Shown one piece after another: positions 24,991 to 32,035 of a stretch of DNA of 64,000 bases. The DNA comes from JAMXLO01 sp035492535 (GTDB taxonomy: Bacteria; Pseudomonadota; Alphaproteobacteria; Acetobacterales; Acetobacteraceae), in NCBI GenBank assembly GCA_035492535.1, contig DATJJM010000222.1, positions 6,930-70,929 on the forward strand. The letters run 5' to 3'. The notes beneath the pieces are model-generated. The model saw nothing but the letters and a program-made list of their open reading frames with translations, did not search any database and had not been told where the DNA came from. Each line of letters starts with the position of its first letter. The stretch's first letter is position 1. Position numbers and translations under genes: made by a program.

Positions 24991-26364
24991 TTAGCCGGCC
25001 GTCTCGATGACCAGGCTGCGCTTATACAGCGAATTGCTCGCCGTGGGGATGATCGTTGTGGTGGCGGTCGCATCGGTCGGCGCCGCAAAGCACCCGATCC
25101 AGGTCCACGACAAGCTGGCGAACTGCTGCAGCCGATCGAGGGGCGGCCGGATGATGTGCGCCACGTTGTTGACCAGGAACACTTCGCCGAAGGCGTTCAC
25201 GCCCTGGCGCTCCAGCCACATGGACAGGCCCTCGAAGTTGCCCTGGATCAGATGCTCGGACCCCATGATGATGATCCGGCGCACGCGCACATTGTTGGCG
25301 CTGACGCCCGTCGCACCCGAGGAACCAGCCTGCTGCACATACGTTTCCGTGGTGGGAATGAACTTCACACCCAGCAGATCGGCAATGTCCGCATCCCGGT
25401 ATTCGCCAGACTGCGACCGGCCGGCGAACAGCACCTTGAAGTCCTGATCGGCGTAGAGCTGCCGCAGCGAAGTGTTGTCCAGGGCGACGTGATAGGTGCC
25501 GTCCGGCATGGTGGGCACCGCGTTGTCGCGCAGGTAGCTGACCCCATCCAGCAGGATGCCCATGGTCAGGATGTCGCTGCCGGTGAGCTGCGCCGTGGTG
25601 GATTTGCTGTAGGGCCGCAGCATCTTCGGCGCGTTGATGGCGATCAGCGCATCGCCGTTCACCGGTGCCGTCGCCGCCTGGAACGTCAGCACGCCGCTGA
25701 TGCCGTCGGGCACCGAAGAGTTGTCGGTCCCATCGGCCGCCGCGCCGGTCACCGTCAGCGTCTGGCCGACACCGCCGGCGCCGATCGCGGTCTCGAAGAC
25801 CGTCAGCGTGGCGACTCCGGACACCGGGGTTGGGACACCGTTGACCAGCACCTGCTGGAAGCCGCGAATGTCGTCCACATGGCAGCTTGTCGTGGTCGAC
25901 GCACCCAGGTCGGTGCGGACGCGCGAGTTGCCGCCCATGTAGGCGCTGAACAGCGCCTTGCGGGCCAACCGCTCCATCGACTGCGCCGCCTGCACACCGT
26001 TATTGCGCGCGATGCGGGTCAGGTTGTTGGCGATGGTGGCCAGGTCGCCCATCAGGTCGACGTCGGAGCTGTCGCCATACTGGAACAGCGAGAGCTGGTA
26101 TTGCTCCAACGTGGCATCGCTCGGCGTCATGCCGTTGTCGAGGCCGGTGTTGGTGCTCGGATTGATGGTGTTCGTGTTCGGCGCCTTGCGGCCCGTGCGG
26201 GTGCGGGTCAGCGTTTCACCGATTCGGGCCGGCACCGTCTCCATCAGGGATTCGCGGCGATAGGCTAGGACCGAGTCCAAGCCCTCTTCAAACTCGCGCT
26301 CCAGGAAGCCGGTCTGCAGTTCGGCCTGCAATGCCGCGGGAAAACTCGTGAACTGACCGGCCAT
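24991..26364 (-). CDS. major capsid protein (N4 gp56-like)
   Basis: 457 aa from ATG 26364 (GGAG 10 nt upstream; a more upstream ATG lacks an SD). The segment QYGDSSDVDLMGDLATIANN and the helix AAQSMERLARKALFSAYMGG are typical of the N4-gp56 family of HK97-fold capsid proteins. RPYSKSTTAQLTGSDI, LRQLYADQDFKVLF and VRRIIIMGSEHLIQG follow in the expected order. An internal beta-rich insertion (about residues 175-260) resembles Ig-like capsid insertions. It forms the icosahedral shell. The gene follows a 261-nt intergenic space and may have its own promoter. Confidence 0.85.
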   Translation of the reverse strand: MAGQFTSFPAALQAELQTGFLEREFEEGLDSVLAYRRESLMETVPARIGETLTRTRTGRKAPNTNTINPSTNTGLDNGMTPSDATLEQYQLSLFQYGDSSDVDLMGDLATIANNLTRIARNNGVQAAQSMERLARKALFSAYMGGNSRVRTDLGASTTTSCHVDDIRGFQQVLVNGVPTPVSGVATLTVFETAIGAGGVGQTLTVTGAAADGTDNSSVPDGISGVLTFQAATAPVNGDALIAINAPKMLRPYSKSTTAQLTGSDILTMGILLDGVSYLRDNAVPTMPDGTYHVALDNTSLRQLYADQDFKVLFAGRSQSGEYRDADIADLLGVKFIPTTETYVQQAGSSGATGVSANNVRVRRIIIMGSEHLIQGNFEGLSMWLERQGVNAFGEVFLVNNVAHIIRPPLDRLQQFASLSWTWIGCFAAPTDATATTTIIPTASNSLYKRSLVIETAG

Positions 26365-26625
26365 CGGGCTGGGCTCCATCCGCTGAAGGGGAGAATTTTC
26401 CCGACGTCGGCTGCGAGCCGCGGGACAGCGGAGGAACCTGCCTCAGAGGGATGAATTATCGCGGCCATCCAAGTCGCGGCCCGCACATTCGGCTCTTGGT
26501 GGCCGTCGCGGGCGCCGGGGATCTACCCATCTGCACTTCGCCGTAGACCGACTTAGCAGCGCGGAGAACCTGTCTCAATCCGCCCACTAGTGTAAAAAAG
26601 CGGACGGATCAATATGAATGTGAGA
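26365..26625 (-). other. intergenic leader of the major capsid gene
   Basis: 261 nt without a credible ORF, the longest gap inside the structural operon. On the coding strand a T6 run (26593-26598) is followed by ACACTAGT. A weak stem pairs TCCGTCC with GGGCGGA around it. A T-rich stretch with TTCATA 18 nt before TACACT could be a promoter, but matches are poor. The position immediately before the most abundant virion protein suggests transcriptional or mRNA-stability control. Confidence 0.35.
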
Positions 26626-27393
26626 TTATCGCCCTCTCAGACGACGATCCATTCCCGCCTTGTATTGGGCATACTGCTCTTTGGTCATGCCCTTGACATC
26701 GACCGCCCCCGTGCCGGTGGCCGGCGGTGGGTTCGCGGCTGATCCAGTTACAGTCGGCCGGCCGGACCCGCCGCCGACGACAGTGCTGCCGCCAGCACCA
26801 GTGACCGTGCCGCCACCGCCGGCCACCGTGGAACCGCCGCCCGCAACGGTCGATGCACCCTTGAAATACTCGGGCTTCTTCGCCTTGAATTCTGTCAGCG
26901 CTTCTTCCACGCCGGTCACGTTGCCGTCGTCGTCCACCTTGATCTTGGACCGGTCCAGAGCGGGCAGGTGCAGCAGATCCAGATCGGCCAAGCCCGCACC
27001 GACCGCGGCGGCCTTCAGCTCCGCATTGATCAGCGTGCCCTGCAGCTTGGTGATCTTGGGCGTGTGCTTGGCCGCTTCCTCGGCGATCAGCCGGGGCACA
27101 TCGGCCCTGGTCGTTTCCAGGTCACGCGCCAACGTGTCGGCCCGCTCCTGTGCCTGCTGGCGAGCGACGCGCTGTGCCGCGGCTTCGGCCCTGACCTCGG
27201 CCAGTGTCTGCTGTGCTCGGCCGCCATCGCCGCCACCACCATTGTTCGGCTGCTGCTGGTGCTGCTGGTGCTGCTGGCCGCCGCCGGCGACAGTGCTGCC
27301 GCCACCAGCCACCGTGGTGCCACCGCCGCCGCTGCCGCCCCCATCGTCGGCATCACGAAGGATCATGTCGCGGAAACGGTAGCGGATGAACAT
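26626..27393 (-). CDS. scaffolding-like protein with GGGSTVAGGG repeats
   Basis: 255 aa. The helical middle (RAEAAAQRVARQQAQERADT ... LINAELKAAAVGAGLADLDL) and the segment DRSKIKVDDDGNVTGVEEAL then EFKAKKPEYF match phage scaffolding/GP20-type proteins that assemble capsids. Unusually, the N- and C-terminal arms carry low-complexity repeats built on STVAGGG with a Gln/His tract between them. It lies just upstream of the capsid gene, the standard scaffold position. AGGGG stands 6 nt before ATG 27393. Confidence 0.8.
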   Translation of the reverse strand: MFIRYRFRDMILRDADDGGGSGGGGTTVAGGGSTVAGGGQQHQQHQQQPNNGGGGDGGRAQQTLAEVRAEAAAQRVARQQAQERADTLARDLETTRADVPRLIAEEAAKHTPKITKLQGTLINAELKAAAVGAGLADLDLLHLPALDRSKIKVDDDGNVTGVEEALTEFKAKKPEYFKGASTVAGGGSTVAGGGGTVTGAGGSTVVGGGSGRPTVTGSAANPPPATGTGAVDVKGMTKEQYAQYKAGMDRRLRGR

Positions 27394-27411
27394 GGTGGAC
27401 CCCTGTCAGGT

Positions 27412-28131
27412 TTAGGCGGCGCCGCAGAGCGTGGCGTTGATGAACGCAGCGGCGCCAGTGAGTGTCGTCAGCCTGGCGCGTATCCAGCGCGGCAGAACAG
27501 TGAGCTGGGTCAGGCCCAGCGCGGTGATCGCGGAGCCGACCGCCGAACCGATCGTGGTGACGCCGGCCACGGTCACCGTTTCGGTCGCCGCGCCACTGAC
27601 GCTGCCCGAGAACGTGGTGATGTTGGCCGGCCCCATGCCCGTCGCGTAGCCGGATGCGTTGGTGCCGTCATTCGCGAAGATCGACGGGAACGATGCGGTG
27701 ATCACGCCGGCGGCGGCCTGTGCCGTCAGGCCGATTGCGGTCATGCCCTGCGATGCATTCATCAGCGCGGACAGCGCGGCACCGATCGTGGTGGTCGTGT
27801 CGCCCGCCGCCACGGTGTAGGAAACCGATGCGGACCCGCCAGGCAGGTTGCCGTTGCTGGCCTTCGCCGTCACCACGTCACCAGCGGTGATCGTGCCGCC
27901 GATCGTCAGCGTCATCTGGTTCAGCGGCTCGGCGAGCTGATTGGTCCCCAGCAGGCTGACCGACATGGTGGACATGGACCCGGAGACCTCCACCGATGCG
28001 GTCTTCGCGAATCGGCTGGGCAACCACAGGCCCTCGGTCGTGGCGACCGATGCGTTATCGAGCAGTTGCAGCCCAATATCGAACGGGCTCCCGAACTTAC
28101 CTGCGACGAACGCTACTGCTGGGTCAGCCAT
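27412..28131 (-). CDS. capsid decoration-like protein with recurring beta domain
   Basis: 239 aa. The N-terminus (MADPAVAFVAGKFGSPFDIG) leads into the recurring module at about residues 73-150 (GGTITAGDVVTAKASNG ... GDTTTTIGAALSALMNAS). The C-terminus is hydrophobic and Thr/Leu-rich (LTQLTVLPRWIRARLTTL). Located between scaffold and the biotinyl-like gene, it is probably a decoration or minor capsid protein. Its ATG overlaps the stop of the biotinyl-like gene by one base (TAATG). Confidence 0.5.
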   Translation of the reverse strand: MADPAVAFVAGKFGSPFDIGLQLLDNASVATTEGLWLPSRFAKTASVEVSGSMSTMSVSLLGTNQLAEPLNQMTLTIGGTITAGDVVTAKASNGNLPGGSASVSYTVAAGDTTTTIGAALSALMNASQGMTAIGLTAQAAAGVITASFPSIFANDGTNASGYATGMGPANITTFSGSVSGAATETVTVAGVTTIGSAVGSAITALGLTQLTVLPRWIRARLTTLTGAAAFINATLCGAA

Positions 28132-28358
28132 TAGGGCACCTCGATGACCGCGATTGGATCTTCTTGCCCGACTATTTCGCCCAGATCGATCTTATAACGC
28201 AAGGTGCCTGACGCGGGGGCGTAGACCGGGAACATGGTCTTCATGCTTTCGACGGTCGCGATGTGCTCGCCCTCTTCGACCGTGGCGCCGTCATCGACCA
28301 ACCATTCGCACAGGCTGGCGACGGTCGGCGGGAAGACGTCAACGGTCGCATCGGACAT
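28131..28358 (-). CDS. biotinyl/lipoyl-attachment domain protein
   Basis: 75 aa from ATG 28358 (AAAGG 8-9 nt upstream), which is nearly the whole length of one biotinyl-type hammerhead domain. VASLCEWLVDDGATVEEGEH then ATVESMKTMFPVYAPASGTL matches biotin-carboxyl-carrier layout, with Lys40 in ESMKT at the hairpin tip. The consensus is (A/V)MK(M/L); here Ser precedes Met and Thr follows Lys. PVYAPASG supplies the structural Pro/Gly. No carboxylase partner is encoded nearby; it sits among head genes, so a virion or host-biotin-related role is open. Confidence 0.8.
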   Translation of the reverse strand: MSDATVDVFPPTVASLCEWLVDDGATVEEGEHIATVESMKTMFPVYAPASGTLRYKIDLGEIVGQEDPIAVIEVP

Positions 28359-28518
28359 ATGTGGTGCCTTTCTTCGGGCGACAGGCGTCGCAACCAGGGC
28401 ACGATGAATCGTGTGCGTCATCTGCCCAGCGGCACCGCTCAGCGGCCAAACAATCCGCGCCTTCCAGCGCCCCACAGTAGCCGCAAGTCGCGTCCAGATG
28501 TGTGGCAAGATCAGGCAA
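28339..28518 (-). CDS. 59-aa Cys-rich zinc-finger-like protein (TTG start)
   Basis: Starts with TTG 28518, nested over the TGA stop of the 28511 gene, with an AAGGGG SD 8 nt upstream. The product has eight Cys, in CGYC, an isolated Cys pair, CPGCDAC and a late Cys (TCGYCGALEGADCLAAERC; SSCPGCDACR; VRCDR). Its 3' end overlaps the biotinyl-like gene by 20 nt and holds that gene's SD. The spacing of Cys pairs is compatible with one or two zinc sites. It was found by reading the gap; the TTG start makes it easy to miss. Confidence 0.6.
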   Translation of the reverse strand: MPDLATHLDATCGYCGALEGADCLAAERCRWADDAHDSSCPGCDACRPKKGTTYVRCDR

Positions 28519-28843
28519 TGTCCCGCCCCTTCTCTCGCCAGTTTATAGTCAGGTTCGCGGCCTCGTGCTCGCGATCGGACGCGATCTCAACGATGATCCC
28601 GCCCGGTGCCGAACCACCCAGCCAGAACGATCCGGTGAACGTCGACGGCTGTTCCCACAGGACGTTGCCTGCCGCGTCCAGCGCGCGAGCCCGCGCCCAT
28701 GATCCGCTGCTGACGATCTGGACCGAATACAATTCCGAATCGCGGCGGCTGATCCGGAACCGGCCCGGGCGCACCACCTGGATGGACCGCATCAGCGATC
28801 CAGGTGCGCTCGGCGCGTACAGGTCAATCAAATTGCGCATCAT
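28511..28843 (-). CDS. small head-region protein, beta-rich
   Basis: 110 aa, MMRNLIDLYAPSAPGSLMRS then SIQVVRPGRFRISRRDSELY and a compact beta-rich remainder (TFTGSFWLGGSAPGGIIVEI). Either of the two leading Met codons can serve. Not recognised. Position between portal and capsid genes suggests a minor head or DNA-packaging accessory protein. Confidence 0.55.
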   Translation of the reverse strand: MMRNLIDLYAPSAPGSLMRSIQVVRPGRFRISRRDSELYSVQIVSSGSWARARALDAAGNVLWEQPSTFTGSFWLGGSAPGGIIVEIASDREHEAANLTINWREKGRDIA

Positions 28844-28849
28844 GCGCGG

Positions 28850-29248
28850 CTATACCGCAGTCGATATCGTTCCGCCAGCAGCACCGCCGTAATAGGTAAC
28901 CGCTGCGTCAGACACCACAGGGGGACGCGGCGGCGCCCTGCCGATCCGGAGCTTGGTGCCGACCATGTTGGGGTTGCAGGCGATCTCCACCTGGCCGTCA
29001 TACGTCCGCTTGACCTGGTAGAACATCGGGTGCGGGTTGTTGATCAGCCAGTGCGCCGCGACGCCGGTGTTCCAATCCTTGTTGCGGATGCCCTGCATCA
29101 TGAACAGTTCCAGCCACTGGATCGCGCCAAGCGCAGCGCTGATCTTCGTTTCGGCCCGCAGGCAGAAGCGCCGGCTCGCGCGCTTGGTGTTGGTCGCGAG
29201 CATCGCCCGCTCGATGTCCTTGGTGGTTTGGAACTCAACGGAACCCAT
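28850..29248 (-). CDS. head-region protein, unknown
   Basis: 132 aa from ATG 29248 with a strong GGGAGG SD 6-7 nt upstream (preferred to a start 60 nt further up that overlaps the small TM gene more). MGSVEFQTTKDIERAMLATN then SAALGAIQWLELFMMQGIRN and FYQVKRTYDGQVEIACNPN. No family is recognised. It reads as a compact alpha/beta virion protein. Confidence 0.6.
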   Translation of the reverse strand: MGSVEFQTTKDIERAMLATNTKRASRRFCLRAETKISAALGAIQWLELFMMQGIRNKDWNTGVAAHWLINNPHPMFYQVKRTYDGQVEIACNPNMVGTKLRIGRAPPRPPVVSDAAVTYYGGAAGGTISTAV

Positions 29249-29381
29249 TTGCAGCCTCCCGAAGAAGTTCACCCAAGGCGCACAGCGCCACGAGATACGC
29301 GGCAGCAAACAAAAAGCCGCGTGCCACCGCGTACCAGTTCACAGGCAACGGCCACTGTGCCTCGGTGGTGGTTTGGTTCAT
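29235..29381 (-). CDS. 48-aa single-TM protein
   Basis: ATG 29381 with a GGAGG SD 6 nt upstream. MNQTTTEAQWPLPVNWYAVA then a transmembrane helix (RGFLFAAAYLVALCALGELL) and a short polar tail. Its start overlaps the preceding stop (ATGA 29378-29381) and its end overlaps the following start by 14 nt. A tiny bitopic membrane protein inside the head cluster could be a lysis or superinfection factor; function unknown. Confidence 0.6.
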   Translation of the reverse strand: MNQTTTEAQWPLPVNWYAVARGFLFAAAYLVALCALGELLREAANGFR

Positions 29382-29653
29382 GGTAGCACCTCCGGTGGGA
29401 ACTCTTGATTGAGCCAATTGCGCAGTTCGATCAGATCGGCTCGACCGACCTTGACGATCGCAGCTTGTCCGCTTCGTTCCTCGTATGGCTCCCAATCGAG
29501 ATTGTCTGCGTCGAAACAGAACCAGCCGTCGCCATTCTCCGCACCGTAGCCGCTTCGACGCACGGTCAGGCTGCCATGTTCGAATGAGTACGCGGCCGAA
29601 ATTTTCGGGCCTGTGCTGGTCGGCGTTGGGATTTGGTTAGACACTTTCTGCAT
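29378..29653 (-). CDS. small protein, unknown
   Basis: 91 aa from ATG 29653; a GTG at 29644 has better spacing (10 nt) from GGGAG and would give 88 aa. The C-terminal half (DGWFCFDADNLDWEPYEERS then GRADLIELRNWLNQEF) is a recognisable small phage-protein shape ending in an amphipathic helix. Coupled to the next gene by an ATGA overlap. Not recognised. Confidence 0.55.
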   Translation of the reverse strand: MQKVSNQIPTPTSTGPKISAAYSFEHGSLTVRRSGYGAENGDGWFCFDADNLDWEPYEERSGQAAIVKVGRADLIELRNWLNQEFPPEVLP

Positions 29654-29885
29654 ACTCCCGCTCACACTCGGCCCTGATATCCCGAGCATCATCATTATCA
29701 CCGTAGTCGCAGTCGCCGCAGGACGCGCATTCGTGGACTGGGACGGAACACCCGCGCGATCCACTGTCATCGCACCCACACCAACGGCCGCCAATATGCT
29801 CCCACTTATGGCCCAGAACGTTGCAGGGATGGGCGCCCCCAGCCAGGACGCCAGCCTCGGCAATGAGGCGATCCAGGATCGTCAT
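29637..29885 (-). CDS. small Cys-rich protein
   Basis: 82 aa from ATG 29885, overlapping the preceding stop (ATGA). Six Cys occur in the region CGCDDSGSRGCSVPVHEC then ASCGDCDYGDND, giving candidate zinc sites, followed by an acidic tail. HPCNVLGHKWEHIGGRWCGC resembles the opening of short phage zinc-binding proteins. Function unknown. Confidence 0.6.
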   Translation of the reverse strand: MTILDRLIAEAGVLAGGAHPCNVLGHKWEHIGGRWCGCDDSGSRGCSVPVHECASCGDCDYGDNDDARDIRAECEREYAESV

Positions 29886-30370
29886 TTCGTTCTCGCTTTG
29901 AAGGGCATCCACACGATGGACCCCATGGTGTTGACGCTGCTGTGCTCGCCGGTCGCCCGCACAGTCAGCCCGTGGATGAAACCGGCATCCAGCATCCACG
30001 ACCCCATGACGGCAGGGCTGGCCCGGTAGAAAGACCGACCGCGCCTGGCGCCCCACGCTTTGTGCAGGTCCATCTTTTCCTTGATGCCAGCCGGCGGGTC
30101 GAATGTCGTTCGGTGGCTGACCTCCAGGATCTGCAACTCGTCCTCGGTGAACGCCGGCGGCTCGGGCATATCGTCGTCAGGGAAAAAACCAAGCTCGTTC
30201 GGGATGCCGTCGATGAACTCGACCGTGCCGCTGCCCGCGTGGGTGCAGGCGAACGTCCGCATGGTGCCGGGCCCAGGCTCCAGCACGAACATGCCCTTGG
30301 CCTCCAGCAGCCAGCATTTGCCCCCCATCGAGGGCAGCGGGATATCGATGATCTGCGGTTTGTATCTCAT
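29882..30370 (-). CDS. portal-adjacent protein, unknown
   Basis: 162 aa, MRYKPQIIDIPLPSMGGKCW then an Asp/Glu/Pro-rich middle (FFPDDDMPEPPAFTEDELQI) and a compact end (GSWMLDAGFIHGLTVRATGE). Its start overlaps the portal stop region (30367-30370, ATGA). Not recognised; probably a head protein acting after the portal. Confidence 0.55.
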   Translation of the reverse strand: MRYKPQIIDIPLPSMGGKCWLLEAKGMFVLEPGPGTMRTFACTHAGSGTVEFIDGIPNELGFFPDDDMPEPPAFTEDELQILEVSHRTTFDPPAGIKEKMDLHKAWGARRGRSFYRASPAVMGSWMLDAGFIHGLTVRATGEHSSVNTMGSIVWMPFKARTK

Positions 30371-32031
30371 GCGTCTACATTCACATCCGTTGGCCGCGGT
30401 ATGCCACCGTCCAGGTTGGGCGCTGGCTCGCTGATATCGACAGGCTCTGGCGTATGCTCGGGCGCCGCACCGCGGGTATCCTCGTGCGGCTCTTCCGGGT
30501 CTTCGTCGTCGTCGTTGGGCAGGTTCATGTCCATCTGCAGCAGCAGCCAGGAACGGGCCTCTTCGACCGTCAGCAACATGAATTTGGGATCCGGCCCGGT
30601 GGTGGCCGGCGTGCCCGGCTTGGTCTGCCCATCGGCGCCGGTAGCGCCCGGCACGGCTGGCATAGCAGGGCCGGCCTTCAGCGGGTCAATCGCGATCGCC
30701 AACGCCGGAATGACCTGGGCAAGGTCGGTCGGGGTCGGTTGGAACAGGCGCGGCCAGCGGAACGTGAAGCTCGACAGGTCGATGGACGGATCAACCGCCT
30801 GGACGATCCGGCGGGCCAGCTCCAGCGCGCCGAACTCGCCGTACTGGGTCCGCAGCTCCATGATCAGGTCGTAAAACTCCTGATCGATGAACTCCATCGC
30901 CCGGCCGGACATCGGCCCCTTCATGGTGCTCGGATCTTTGCGCGCCGCGGCCACCGCCTCGAGCGCGATGTCACGCAGCTTGTCGACCAGCTTCAGAGCG
31001 GCCTCGGTGCCGGCCCCGCTCATCTCCAAGAGCTTGGCGTCCGCGCCGCTCCAGCTTCCGCCTTCCTCGTCTTTGTAATCGCCCTTCAGGTGGATATAGC
31101 TGGCAGCTCCGCGGGTTATGCTGCCGTCGGATGGGCCGTTGACGATATCACCCTTGATGACGGGCTGCGGCGCGGCGTTGTATCGCACCCCGCGGCCGAT
31201 CTGGCTCAACGTGTAGTCGATCTCGATGCTGTTCTGAACGCCAGGCTCGAACGTGCACGCACCATCAGGCGCGGCGCCCCCCACCAGGTTCGTGAACCAC
31301 CACCCGGGGACAAAGCCTAGTTTGTGATCGATGGTTTCCCACGCACCGAAAGTCCTGCCGTCATCCAAGAAATGGTCGACCGGGTTCCAGTCCGCCTCCT
31401 GGATCGGTGCGTACGTGATTTCCTGATCCGGCAGATAGTCACGCACCAGCCAGTAGCGGCGCCCGCGGTCCAGCTTTTCGGATGGGCGCGGGTCCGGCGC
31501 ACCCAGCGCGGCCAGTGCTGCCCCGGTCGTGACATACTGCAGGCGCAACGCTGTCAGATTGCCGGCGCCGTCAAAGCTCGGCTCACAGTATTTCGCCCGC
31601 CAGACATGCAGCCCAATGTGCATGTCATCGCCCTCGCCATCGATGCGAAATGTCACCGCGACCGATCCGACCGATCCCAGCTTTGCGGCTTCGATCATCT
31701 TGGGCAAGAACTTCGCCTTGCGCAGCAGCTTCAAGATCGTCTTGCGGGCAGCGGGATCATCGTGCACCACGCGCGGTGCATGGTTTCCAGCGAAAAGTTT
31801 GCGCGCACAATATGTTGCGACCTGGGTTGCGAATCGGAACTGTGCGCTCGGGCGCCGCTCGTCCAGCAGGATGGTGCGGCCCTGTGGGTCCGTTTCGTCG
31901 TAGAATGCACTCGCCAGATGGCTGTAAAACTGGCCGTCCAACATCTTGTCGAACAGATCAAGCGTCCGGTAGCGCGGGCATTTTGCTACCCATGCTGGGT
32001 ATTTCAGCTTTGAACTGATCTTCTCGAACAT
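30367..32031 (-). CDS. portal protein
   Basis: 554 aa from ATG 32031 (AGAGGTAGGG just upstream), 4 nt after the terminase stop. Length, position and layout match portal proteins: an N-terminal wing (FDKMLDGQFYSHLASAFYDE), a clip/stem region (IEIDYTLSQIGRGVRYNAAP ... EAALKLVDKLRDIALEAVAA) and a long acidic, Pro-rich C-terminus (NDDDEDPEEPHEDTRGAAP). The dodecameric portal forms the DNA channel and binds terminase. Confidence 0.85.
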   Translation of the reverse strand: MFEKISSKLKYPAWVAKCPRYRTLDLFDKMLDGQFYSHLASAFYDETDPQGRTILLDERRPSAQFRFATQVATYCARKLFAGNHAPRVVHDDPAARKTILKLLRKAKFLPKMIEAAKLGSVGSVAVTFRIDGEGDDMHIGLHVWRAKYCEPSFDGAGNLTALRLQYVTTGAALAALGAPDPRPSEKLDRGRRYWLVRDYLPDQEITYAPIQEADWNPVDHFLDDGRTFGAWETIDHKLGFVPGWWFTNLVGGAAPDGACTFEPGVQNSIEIDYTLSQIGRGVRYNAAPQPVIKGDIVNGPSDGSITRGAASYIHLKGDYKDEEGGSWSGADAKLLEMSGAGTEAALKLVDKLRDIALEAVAAARKDPSTMKGPMSGRAMEFIDQEFYDLIMELRTQYGEFGALELARRIVQAVDPSIDLSSFTFRWPRLFQPTPTDLAQVIPALAIAIDPLKAGPAMPAVPGATGADGQTKPGTPATTGPDPKFMLLTVEEARSWLLLQMDMNLPNDDDEDPEEPHEDTRGAAPEHTPEPVDISEPAPNLDGGIPRPTDVNVDA

Positions 32032-32035
32032 CGCC

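Noticed and set aside
26575..26625. Classical intrinsic terminator at a T6 run upstream of the capsid gene
   Set aside because: The T run is not directly preceded by a stable stem; only a weak wobble stem flanks it. Left as an unexplained intergenic element.
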